Both the position numbers and the translations under genes were made by a program. A DNA stretch of 64,000 nt, taken from Polytrichum commune. Lineage: Eukaryota; Streptophyta; Polytrichopsida; Polytrichales; Polytrichaceae. The notes beneath the pieces are model-generated. The model was not told the DNA's origin, ran no database searches, and saw nothing but the letters and a program-made list of their open reading frames with translations. The first letter of the stretch is position 1; each line of letters starts with the position of its first letter. Shown here one piece after another: positions 1 to 10,486 of this stretch. The DNA is taken from NCBI GenBank assembly GCA_950295325.1, contig OX485807.1:15839001-15903000 (forward strand), written 5' to 3'.

Positions 1-82
1 AAAGGCATAGAAACTTTGTGGTGTTGGAATACTTTGGTCTTGTCAATATGTAACAATCACTGACATTGTGTTGCATGGGAAG

Positions 83-2869
83 GCTGAAAGGCTGTCAGAA
101 TTTTATGAGGTGTGTAAGGGGTTGGACCTGGCACGCAGCTTCCAGTTTCCCACTCTTGAGCAGGTAAGAGTCGTGTTGAAAGAACATTGGGAACAAGTTT
201 GGTTTTTGCTCTTTCTAATCTCATGAGTGTATCAATTATAGATATGTCTGGAAGTAGTAAGTCTCATTATAAGAGCAGACTTTACTCTTGGGATTTGAGT
301 TTTACTTTCACCTGATTTCTACCCTTGTAATGCAGCCTCCGCAATCTTTCCTATCTACAATGGAGGAATATGTGAGGGAAGCTCCACGTGCAGGTGCAAC
401 ATTAATGCTGAAGAATGAACCAGTAAGTTTTAGAAGATTCCATTTTTTCAATTCTTTTTTATCATTTTGATGTAATAGACTTTTTGCCGAAGCATGATGT
501 GTAACCAGACATGATGTGGGTTACTCTTAAGCATACTTTTGGTAGTTGTTTTATAATTGCATTTTCATGTTGCTGTTTGTGACTCTTGGCTTGAGGCATT
601 GGGTCTCTCGGTGTATCATTCTAGATGTTTTGACTTTTTGTTTCAAAATGATTGTTCTCCATACTGCCGAGTATCTGTACACCTAAAGAGCTTGTGAAAG
701 GTGTAGCATATGTTCAGTTTCCTTATCCCAACTGGAATAAGGTGGTGTGGTTAAGAATGTTGGAGCTGGAGGGTAAATTGATTTTTAAATTCAATCATAC
801 ATTTTGATATACCTTTGGATATCTCTTGATGGAAATAGGAGTATGGAGAGCGGAGTCCCCCACGCGCTCTTGAAGAACCAGTTCCAGAATATAAGGAAGA
901 GGAATATGAAGATGCATCACCAAAGGCAGAGCTTCCTATCCCTGAAGAATTACCACCACCAGAGCCAGAGGTTAAACCAGTTGGTGATCTTTTGGTATGT
1001 ACTTGAAACTTGAGAAGAATATTTTCCTCTTTGGTATTATGACACATGTTTGAACGGTTTAGTTGTATTTTTTCTCTGGATCTATATATCTTGTAGGGAA
1101 ATTTGTTGACCTTCTGGCAAGAGTTTCGCAACTCAGTTTAAAAATTTCCATTTGTCAAATCAAATGAATGTGGCATATTTCTATCTAAACAAGCAGTAGT
1201 CGACCTTTTTTTTCACAGTTTTTGAATGTTAATAACCATCATTCATGCAAGAAAACGATTTCCTGTGTTCTGCAGGGGCTGGATGCAGATTTGCCAAGTG
1301 CTTCAGATTTAGATGAGACAAATGCTTTGGCCCTTGCTATTGTGCCGGAAGGTACTTTCTACTTGAACATACATTGTGAGATGCTTCATAAATTTATATT
1401 AACAGCCCTTAAAAAATAATTTGAAACATTTAAGTGCTTCAACTATATCTTGATGCTGGGAGGAGTGAAATTCCTCTGCATCACTCTTACCTGCAACTCT
1501 TCGCCTTCTTCTTACAACTCAGGTCTGTCCATGAAGTAGTGTCTCAGATTTCAAAGAAGTTTTTCAGCTTGGGGCTCACTTATGCATAACCAGTGCAAAT
1601 CCAGTTTAATCATATTTGGGAACAATCTTGTGTTTCATAGGAAATGCAAATGGGACTGGACCTACATTTGACATCAACGATCCTGCTGGTTGGGAGCTTG
1701 CATTGGTCACCAATCCCACAGATATTGCAGCAGCTCCTATCAACACTAGCAAATTGGTATGACAAATTCCTCCTTTAACCTCTTGGCACTTATGGTTAAT
1801 TTATATTATGAAAATATATGCAACTATTACTATTATGTGTTTCATTACTATTATCTCCATGTAAATTTTATTGGATATGAGGACTGTATGTTGTGTGTGC
1901 ATCTTTGCTCCTAAAAGTCACCTTTTTGTCAATTCACCTGGAGACTACACAGATAACTCTATTGATTGGCCAATACCCACTAGAAATATCCTCTAACTCA
2001 ACATGTCTTTCTGTTGGAGTTGCTTGTTCTGCATATAAAACCTTCCATGTTTTGTAAGTTGGTGGTGTACCCTTGGGGTTAGTTGTGTGGAGGTTTAAAC
2101 AAAGGACATTCTGTATCAGTTCATCGTGGGTCAAACTCATTTTGGCATGCCACAAGGTGCTAAAATCAAATTAACCCTCAACAAACTGAAATAGGTTGCT
2201 AGTCATTCAAATTCAAAAACTACCTCCCAGCATGCATCCAAACCTCCAAGATATTATTAGTTGTTTACAAAATAACCAACTCCTGATGAAAAGTTCTATT
2301 GAGTTGAGCAAGAAGCCATATTGCTTTTTGCAGAAAAAGATAACTCTAACGTGTGACCCAACATTGTTTCTTGATCACCAGTGTTTACACCAATGTACTA
2401 ACTAGGTCATGGCCAATTTTTTCCTCAGGCGGGTGGGTTTGACAAGCTCACATTGGACAGCTTGTATGATGATGCCTTGCAAAGGCGTGGCCCGAATGGC
2501 GCTGTTCCAAACAGCTACAACATGGGTATGAACGCTCCAGCAGCAAACCCCTTCCAAGCTCCTGCTCCTGGAATGCCACCTCAGCATATGGACCCTTTCA
2601 TGGCTTCTGGCCAATACCAACCATCCTCAAATGTCCAGATGGCGATGATGCAGCAACAGCAAGCACTGTTAATGCAACAACAACAACAAATGATGGGTGT
2701 TGCTCCTACAAATGCAAATCCTTTTGGAAATCCATATGGAGGGCATGCAGCCCAGTATCCTTATGGTGCTCCTCAGGCAGGCATACAACAGCCAATTCCT
2801 GGCCAATTGGCTCTACCAGCACCGCCTCCTGCAAGTTACAATCCTTTTGGAAGCCCAGGGCTAATTTAA
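83..2869 (+). CDS. AP180/CALM-type clathrin assembly protein (ANTH family), 5'-partial
   Basis: Clathrin adaptor: the ANTH domain binds PI(4,5)P2 at the plasma membrane and the unstructured tail recruits clathrin, AP-2 and EH proteins during endocytosis. Six exons are visible, joined in phase: about 83-163, 336-422, 839-994, 1276-1351, 1641-1756 and 2429-2869; all introns visible in full are GT-AG. The first two encode the conserved end of the ANTH region (RLSEFYEVCKGLDLAR, then PPQSFLSTMEEYVREAPR). The next three are an acidic, proline-rich linker ending in the family-typical DPAGWELALV. The last exon is Gln/Met/Pro-rich with one DPF motif and three NPF motifs, the last in the terminal YNPFGSPGLI. 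The N-terminal exons lie before the window. The acceptor of the first exon is not clear, so its start is approximate. Family assignment is firm; the exact plant subgroup is not. Confidence 0.93.
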
Positions 2870-4075
2870 AGGAAATGGGTGCTTGTTTATTTTTCTGTTT
2901 ACATTGATGTTACGTTGGGTAGAACATTGGTTTTTTTTTACATTGTGCAATGGCAGATTGGTCATTTATGTAGAGAGAGGGAGAGGGAGAGGCTTGTTGG
3001 TGTTGTGGGGTCACTATAAGAGGCGTCGCAATATTACGGCCCAGGGGAATTTGCGGAGCCACAATGTGCTTCAGGTTAGGGCTATTATTCTATAGGGTTA
3101 AGGCTATGAACCATATGTGTAGAAGAGAGCAGGAAACAGGAAGTTTTTATGGCATTTATGAGGCCAGGGAGGAAGGAGCAACACAGGGCCTGCGAGCGAG
3201 AGACAAATGCTGATTCTGGAGTGTTCCCGTGAAGCCGGGATGGTCTCGGTTTCTTAGTTTTTAATCTGTTACGACGTGGTTGAAATTATTGCTACAGGAA
3301 AGGCTTGTATAGTAAGTCTACAATCTCTCAAGCAGCTAGCTCTTCACATTCTGAGATTGAGTTGTTCCTCTAGTATGGAAATTATTCCAGTTCCTGCACG
3401 ACGGTCATGTATTCCGTTATTTTCCCTGTCGATGATGGCACATTGAATAACAGGCATGAGATTTTTCTCGTCTTCCATCTTTGCCTATTTATGGTTGCCA
3501 ATTGTGAAAATGGCATTGAGTGTTTTTCTGGAAGCTCATGCAACCTTGAAGTCTTTACTTCGCCCAGATGTCCATGTTTTCATTTGCAACCTTGAAGCTC
3601 ATATATGACCTTATTTAGTTCCTTTTGCTGTTGGCTACCTTACACTACTTGGATTCGCGAGGTTGATTTATTTGTGCATCCAATAATGTATTTGAAAATC
3701 AATCCAAGAAAGCCTTGGAGCTAATTTCAAACTTGTTATGAATTATCAAAAAGTACAGTGACAGAGAGCCATACGGTCACATTGGTCCCTCCCAATTACT
3801 GAGCTTAAAATGGTTAACGAATCTTTAAATGCTAATTTCAATCTCTTTTATACATGTCTTTCCAGTGTCAATGCCTAGATCTGCACCAAAATGCCCACCA
3901 CGCAAATATAGGTGTCTGATTAAGATAAGTAACCGAACTAGGCCCGCTCATGAAGAGCATTCATTGTTTTTCCGAAAGCTCTTGAAAGAGGGAAAGATGG
4001 ACAACCAGGCATATAATTGTGGTCCATTTGGTCTTTTTGGTAGGCTTCTTCATGGCACCTGTTGAAACATCACTT
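2870..4075. other. 3' flank of the AP180 gene, no other gene seen
   Basis: This holds the probable 3' UTR and flanking DNA of the AP180-type gene. Short open frames here lack family motifs and look random. Confidence 0.5.
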
Positions 4076-4475
4076 GGTAATAGGACTATTTAATGTACAC
4101 TAAATATTCTATTTTCTAAATGACATAAATAATTTTCTAAAATCAATTTCATTTCATGGGCCACAGTAATTTTTTAAGAGTCCACGTTAATTTTAATAGT
4201 GGGATATAATGTGGGCCACATCAATTTCCATCTACACTAACTTCGTAGAAGAAGATCGGTAACCTATTAATTGTTCTAGAAAATTAATGTGGGTGATTAT
4301 TTTATTTTGTGCTGCTTTTGTCCTATAACTATCTAATGTATTGGTCGAAAGTCTTCATAAAGACCCGGAGTGTTGAACCCACATTATATCAACCTGGACT
4401 AGAAAATTAGTGTGGCCCACGCTAATTATTCCCATGCTGATTCTCCACCCACGTTAATAGGACTCTTTAGTGCAG
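4076..4475 (-). repeat. GTGGGCCAC-containing dispersed repeat, copy 1
   Basis: Read on the minus strand, it matches the repeat at about 19.89-20.23 kb: AGTCCTATTA, then a GTGGG block, then GGGCCACACTAATTTTCT and a CTTTATGAAGACTTTC-like block. It has the size and low-GC make-up of a miniature transposon. The left end appears inverted or rearranged, so the true ends are not resolved. Confidence 0.5.
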
Positions 4476-5531
4476 CTATCAAGTCATGTCTTGCTACATG
4501 TGAGCTTGAAAGAAATAAACAACAAATCTGACCCCAATCTGACACTACAAAATCTGAAATCTGACTGGATTCAAACAACTCAGCAACGTTCCTTTTGGTC
4601 ATTTCTCCAACACTGATAGTTCTGGTAACCACTTCTGGTCTACCACGGTTGCCCGTCCAAACCAGAAATATCCTCTATTTGCAGAAATCATGTGTTGTAA
4701 ACTCATGAAATTTGCCAGAATCAGTTGTCCTCCATCATTGTCCATCTTTGAATGTTGAGGTGTCACTACTGTAGCTGTGCTAAATAGGATCAATTTGAGT
4801 TTTAGGAATCAGCAGGTGTGCACTGTAATGCAAGCCTTACTGTAACACTCACACAATTTGCCCTTGAACAAATTCAAGGATCCAAGTGCCAGACTTTTTA
4901 TTGTGGCTACTGAGGCCCTCCATTTCTTTCAAACCACAAGATTTACACTCTTTCTCCACAAGGCAGTCGTGGTTTCCTACCAAAATGGAGAAGATGACCT
5001 AACCAGCTTAGCTGTTTCTAAAAGAATAAACCCAAGAGTTGGAATAAGATGCACTTCCCAGCTTCCACACCTTGAAATCAATCTTGTGTTCATAATCCTC
5101 TAATGTCCTGTCTACCACCTCTATATTACAATTATAATGTTGCATGTTTCTCCGATAGGAATACCTGCTCAAAAGGTCTACCATTACACAACCATGTCTC
5201 CTTAGAAGGCTGTATAGCACCAATCTTATGAAAGTTTCAGAACACATATCTTGGTGGGACCTGCAGTAACAGATTGTCCAGGGGGGCAGTCGACAGGCCT
5301 TCATTTATACATTTTCATCCCCCAGTCCACTGCACATTGACAGTTCACCGTGTAAGCTACTTTGCCACCAAAAACAATCCAGGTTTAATTCAAGAAAAAC
5401 ACCTTAAATGAACTGCTGACAACAAATCATTTCAACCTTTTCACTTTAAAATCCATCTTTTGGAGGGTGAATTTCAAACTTTTAAATGGCTGAAAGGAAA
5501 ACTCGGAGTACTGGAGAATTTCTTTAGATTT
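4476..5531. other. Non-coding stretch downstream of the SVIP-like gene
   Basis: I recognise no gene here. It may contain the 3' UTR, or a last small exon, of the minus-strand SVIP-like gene, but I could not find a convincing exon. Confidence 0.4.
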
Positions 5532-7069
5532 TTAAGTGACAGGGTCAAACCATACCTTGAGGCCGCCATAATCATCCCTACCACTCACAACGGGAGGAGC
5601 CTTCGCTTGTGCGATAGCAGTTCGGGCAGCTCTTCCTCCTGCAGACTTCTCAAATTGCTCCGCTCTGTCTCACAATCACAATAAAACACGATAAGGTTTT
5701 GGAGGTTTGGAGGGAAAATGCAAGAACATCCTCAAATCTATAACAGCCGATGCTCATAGACCTAAGAAATGCAGTAAAACCATTCATTCAACGTGCCGAG
5801 TTTAAACAAGATTCGAAATTAGTGAAGAATAAAGTTAGAATGGTGGTATCGATACCGAGCTCCTAAAACTATCTAATTAGCTTGTACATCAAATAGAAAA
5901 GATTCTCTAACCTAAGCTATGGGTGGCTTGGATTGGCTGAAACAGTGGATTTTAGAGACAAAATAAACATTCAGAAATTTCAGAACTGTCATTGCTCATA
6001 GACCTAAGAAATGCACTAAATCCATTCAACATGCCGCGTGTTTGGACGAGATTCTAATTAGTGACGAATGCAGTTAAAATGGTACTTAAGACGCCAAACG
6101 ATTCCACCGAGCTCCCAAATACTACCTAGGAAGTATGTACATCTAGTATTAAGGATTTTCTAATGTAAGCTATGAGTGGCTTGAATTGGCTGTGTATTGT
6201 TTTCCAATCCGGAAAATGGTAAGATTTAGAGTTGGAGAAAAAAGAACCATCCACACATTCAAAACTGTAGATGCTCGTATTCATGCTACATACTGAGATT
6301 GATCAAGGTTCTATATTAGGGAGGAATCCACATCTACAAGTAAGAATTTTCTAACCTAAGCTATGAGTGCCTTGAATTGGCTGTGTAATTTCTTCCAATC
6401 CAAAAAATGGTGTAATTTTCGAGTTGGAGAGCTAGAAACCATCCACAAACTCAAAACTGTCGATGCTCAATGACCTAAGAATGCAATAAATCCATTTATT
6501 CAACATGCCGGGTTTAAACGAGATTCTAAACTAGTGAGGAATGAAGTGAGGAATCAGCATGGTACTTAAGACGCCAATCGATACCAAGCTCCCACAACTA
6601 GGAAAAGCTTGTACATCTATTAGTAAGAACTTTCTGATCTAAGCTATGACTGGCTTGAATTGGCTGCGAATTGTCTTCCAATCCAAAATGGGTAAAGTAT
6701 AAGAGTTGGACGAGATTCTGAATTAGTGAGGAATGGGGTTAGGATGGTACTTAAGACGGAAATCGATACCCAGCTCCAAAAAACAGGAAAAAGCTTGTAC
6801 ATCTAATTGCAAGGATTTTCTCACGACTACATACCGTTACATAACATAGAAGACGGAAGAATTACTGACCTCTTCTGCGCTGCAATAGCGGCATTCGCTC
6901 GGGCCTCATCCATGCGAGCACGATCTTCCTCCGTCGTCCGCTGTGGAACGGAAACTTTCTCTTGCGGCCGGTACTGCGGCTGCGATCCTTGTTGGAAACT
7001 ATTTTGATGTTGCTGATACTTCTCCTTGTGCGGTGAGCTACCACCGCATGCACCGCACACTCCTCCCAT
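5532..7069 (-). CDS. Small VCP/p97-interacting (SVIP)-like protein, probable N-myristoylated
   Basis: Two exons on the minus strand: 7069-6870 (start MGGVCGACGG) and 5664-5532, joined in phase 2 across a 1205-bp GT-AG intron. The first exon has an MGG start with Cys at positions 5 and 8, typical of N-myristoylated and palmitoylated membrane anchoring, then a Gln-rich linker and the helix RARMDEARANAAIAAQKR. The second exon gives AEQFEKSAGGRAARTAIAQAK. This EARA-AAIAAQKR-QFEKSA-GRAA pattern is that of plant SVIP-like proteins, whose animal relatives bind p97/VCP at the ER. As read the product is 110 aa and ends after DDYGGLKVWFDPVT. The bases after GGLK (GTATGG) could be a donor site, so a short last exon may be missing. 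Start and helix are well supported, the C-terminus is not. Confidence 0.72.
5740..6830. repeat. Degenerate tandem array of about 230-bp units inside the SVIP-like intron
   Basis: A block with CTCATAGACCTAAGAAATGCA, a TTCAACATGCCG-like motif, CGAGATTCTAATTAGTGA, a GATACC-GAGCTCC-like motif, CTTGTACATCTA and TAAGCTATGAGTGGCTTGAA recurs at about 5750, 5990, 6270 (partial), 6460 and 6705 (partial). Copies have diverged by substitutions and small indels. The array makes up almost the whole intron. Confidence 0.75.
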
Positions 7070-7555
7070 CCTTGATTTCCTCTTTGCCTTTAAAGAAACC
7101 CAAAAAAACAGAACAAACCCAGCCCCTCCTAACCACCTGATCACTCAACAAACCCTCACTCCTTTATCCCGCGTTATCGAATACCAAGTCCTCGCAACTC
7201 ACGTCGCTACCGATTCGCTTTCTTTCTTTCCCCACATTCTGCAACAGCCTATATGAATCCACAGAAACGGAGGTTCCAACCCTAGCTTCTCAGCTTCGAT
7301 CGAACGACTCTTTCCCAACGCCGACGACCAGAAAAGTTCGCTCCAATCTTTACCACCGAAGATTCCTCGCAGGCTGGAAACACTCGTTGTTCACCGCATT
7401 TTGGAAACGGTAAATAATGACTAATGCGTGTGCGGAGGCAGCTCCGTTGCAAATTCCTTGAATTCCGACGAAAGAAGCTGATCCGATCGAACTTGCGCTG
7501 CAAATTGTTCGCATCGTCTCGGAAACAGGACGGCCCGCGCAACAGGGGTAGGTAA
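7070..7555 (-). promoter_or_regulatory. Probable 5' leader and promoter of the SVIP-like gene
   Basis: A GC-richer, CpG-containing stretch directly upstream of the minus-strand start. No TATA element stands out. It is inferred from position and composition only. Confidence 0.4.
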
Positions 7556-7640
7556 ATATGTAGGTAGGTAGGTAGGTAGGTAGGTATATACGGCCAGGTT
7601 GGTAGGTAGATGGTTTGGTAGGTAGGTAGGCTCTGGTGGG
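7556..7640. repeat. (TAGG)n microsatellite
   Basis: GTAGGTAGGTAGGTAGG runs with short interruptions. They produce a spurious Tyr-Leu-Pro-Thr open frame on the minus strand. Confidence 0.9.
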
Positions 7641-7914
7641 GTCTTGCTAGGAAAATGGGTCATGACTTAGGGTTTTTTTTTATTTTTTTAAATGAATTTA
7701 AATGGGTGTGACTACCCTTATTAGGAATTAGTGTCATTAATTCTAGTTGTCTTGCTCGTGCCCCATTTACACCAAACTTTCCATCCAATTCTAGCCATGA
7801 AATTGTTGGGGATTATGTTGAGAAATAGATGTTGGCCCACCACTTTTCACATTATTATAGCCGGAGATGCCGATAGTTGATGCCAAAAGTGGCAGATGTG
7901 ATCAGCCCCTCAAG

Positions 7915-8413
7915 GATTGCTTCACACACGAGCCAAGAGCCGTGACCATGAAATTGTGAGAGCCCCCCAAAAAAGTGTCGAAAGGCCGTCCCAAGACACC
8001 TCCAAAATCATGTAGTGTGATCACGGGCCGTCAAGTGTAGTGTGAAGTCATATGTGTCTGGACCCTCGACCAAGTGCTAGTTCAATGAATTCCCATTCAC
8101 GCGGGGTCCTCACGCATGATTAATCATAATAAATCAACGGTTGTGAGATTTCGGAGTGCCATGGTATCTTGTTTTGTGTTAAGCCTTTCTCCAAGAGGTG
8201 GTTTTTGAAAATAGTTTTGATGACCATGAAACATGATCCATTTGATGCCATGTAGGAATCCATGTAGACATTACATCCATCTTGCAGTCACTTACTCGAT
8301 CGGTCCGTCCAGCGTAGTGTGAAGCGAACTTGGACTGGCTCCGCCTTTTCCACCAATGAGGGTGCTTGAAATGCAATGGTCACGGGCCCTCAGTCTCATT
8401 TGTGAAGTGGCCC
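7915..8413. mobile_element. Miniature inverted-repeat element, family C copy 1 (degenerate)
   Basis: The left end carries GCTTCACACACGAGCCAAGA and the right end TGTGAAGTGGCCC followed by TAA. Internal blocks (GGACCCTCGACC, CATGATCCATTTGATGCCAT, GAACTTGGACTGGCTCCGCC) are shared with copies at 32.6-33.7 kb. No coding capacity, so presumably mobilised in trans. Confidence 0.65.
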
Positions 8414-9152
8414 TAATTGTAAACCACCCGTGTAGTGCCACTAACACTAAATGTAAACTAAACATTATTTGTCATTCCTTGTAAAACAATGCTGCAATTA
8501 TTGTCACTTACTAAGTGATTTTCCATCCAAATTTCAATCATCTATGACAATATTTCATTACGGTTTTGGATGATGAATATATCAATAGTAAGTGAACTTA
8601 CAGTAAGTTGGGGTAAAAAGTACTTGTTCATAAAAACAAAATTGTCATTAGAAAAACAACCACAGTGACATAAAATACTACATTACACTAAAACAAAATT
8701 TTAGTGCAGTTGTACAAGATTCAATTTATTTCATTGTTTATGAATTTTTATTTTTATTCTATGTGAATTGCGTGTGTTCACATGTGACATTTTAAAAGGT
8801 TTCCTCACAAAAAGCATTTCAACATTCCCAATTAATTTTTTTTAAATGATAAAATATATGGATGAAGAATCGGTGGAATGGCGTGGATTGAGAGAGAATT
8901 ATATGGAGTGTTTGGGGACGACTCCGTTAAGCATAACATTGTCTTTCTCATGTTGTGCATATTGTTCAACTTCAAATGTCATGAGAAGATGTTGCGACTC
9001 GTGAGCTACCGCAAGTACTAATGAGTCGTTTAGTTCAATTTCAACAATGTCGGCATGCTTCATAACATTACTAAGTAGTGTGGGTTCGTTCATGTGGGCC
9101 TGATAATATAACCATGGGATGCCCTAACTTAGTGCAAGGAGACTCAAACTAA
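8414..9152. other. Repeat remnant, no gene
   Basis: About 8440-8720 resembles the family B element at 27.5 kb (AACATTATTTGTCATTCCTTG, TCACTTACTAAGTGA, CAATCATCTATGACAATAT). The rest is AT-rich with no recognisable gene. Confidence 0.5.
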
Positions 9153-9656
9153 GGGCTGCTTCACACTATGGCCGTGGGATTGAGTGGTCAAACTTTGTTG
9201 AGAGTCCAAAGAAATGAGCTGAAAATAACCAATAAAATATAGGAATTGGAGCCTTCGGCCTGGCATAGTGTGAAGCCTCCAAAGGCCAAGCCCAAAGTCC
9301 AAGCCCAAAGTCCAAACCTTTGGCCATGAACTCCCACGGCCTCTCAACTTGGACGGCCATAGTGTGAAGCCTCCAAAGGCCAAGCCTGGAGTCCAAACCC
9401 AAAGGAGCATCCTATTTTATTCCTTACTCAAAACAACCCCTCCAATCTAACGGCTAAGATCTTGTCAATGTTTGATTTTTTAATGAAAAAAAAAAAGACG
9501 GCCTCTCGGCCATAGTTGGGTTTCCATTCCCGTCCGACCCAAACTTCCTTTGAGAGTATGTTGCCTTCTTCAAAAAGTAAGCATTTTAAATTGCGACGGC
9601 CTTTGGACTTTGGCCTTAGTGTGAAGGGTCGAGAGGCCGAACTCTTGGTTTCTTGC

Positions 9657-10459
9657 TGTAATGTAACTAGAATTATTAAGGAATATTCTAACTACATGTG
9701 CCAGTGTGTAAGCAGAGAAAAATGAGAGCTAGACAGCTCTCAGTTGAGGATGAATGGAAAGGAGTAAGACAACTCCAGATTGACAACATGTGCACTGGAG
9801 TTAGACAGCTCCGCATTTAGTGCATTGGAACTAGACCATTCCAATTGAGAACATGTGCACGTGAGTTAGACAACTCTCGATGAGGTGCACAGGAGTTAGA
9901 CCACTCCATAGATAAAGCTAGTTGGAATTAGACAGTGCCGACTAGAAGATTGACTAGTTGGAATTAGATAGTTCCAACTAAGAGAAAGATTGGATGAACC
10001 AAGTTGGAATTAGACAGTTCCAACTGGAATAAAGGATGGATGTATTTAGTTGGAATTAGACAGTTCCGACTAGAAAGAAGAATGGATGAATCCAATTGGA
10101 ATTAGACAGTTCTAATTGGAAGAATGAAATTGAGATAAGAGATGAAAGAAGGTTCTAGAAGAACCAAAGATAGAAGATTCATAGTAGAACTATGAGATAG
10201 AGCTATGAATAGAATACTTTTACTATATGTAAATATAGAAAGTAAAAGTAGTGCTTCGGCATAAGAGGAAGCACGGGGGAGGAGAGAGGATCTTTTTTGT
10301 CTCTCTCCTATGGTCGGGTGGTAGAGCTTCGTTGACCAAACTTTATTTGGTTGTGGTTTATACTTAGAAGAAGAAATAAAATTGGTGTTGGTTTCAATTC
10401 TTTACTTTGAGATTTTGTTGTCAAGAAACAAATTGCCAACTAGTGTCAGGTTCGTAACA
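9657..10459 (+). repeat. 5' LTR (803 bp)
   Basis: Starts TGTAATGTAAC and ends GGTTCGTAACA. It contains a series of short stem-loops (9725-10119) and an AT-rich TATA-like stretch near 10210 that may drive transcription. The only difference from the 3' LTR that I see is base 3 (T here, C there). Confidence 0.96.
9725..10119 (+). repeat. Series of about 11-12 small stem-loops with a conserved TTAGACA-type loop
   Basis: Repeated units have the form stem-TTAGACA-stem with different but mutually complementary arms: GAGCTAGACAGCTC, GGAGTAAGACAACTCC, GAGTTAGACAACTC, GGAGTTAGACCACTCC, and several of the form AGTTGGAA...TTCCAACT. The last spans 10092-10119 with about 10 paired bases. The loop is kept while both arms change together. 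The set recurs in the 3' LTR at 15028-15422. Confidence 0.8.
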
Positions 10460-10462
10460 AAT

Positions 10463-10479
10463 TGGTATCAGAGCAGGTT
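10463..10479 (+). other. Primer-binding site for initiator Met-tRNA
   Basis: TGGTATCAGAGCAGGTT lies 3 bp after the 5' LTR. TGGTATCAGAGC is the usual complement of the 3' end of plant initiator methionine tRNA used to prime reverse transcription. Confidence 0.93.
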
Positions 10480-10486
10480 AGATGCC

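Noticed and set aside
751-1131. Minus-strand Ser/Gly-rich open frame
   Set aside because: It is the antisense of the Glu/Pro-rich AP180 exon 839-994, which fits the exon chain and the known protein.
4858-5103. 81-codon plus-strand frame
   Set aside because: No recognisable domain, no splice or promoter support; kept as non-coding.
7421-7663. Minus-strand frame with Tyr-Leu-Pro-Thr repeats
   Set aside because: Produced by the TAGG microsatellite; no family motif.
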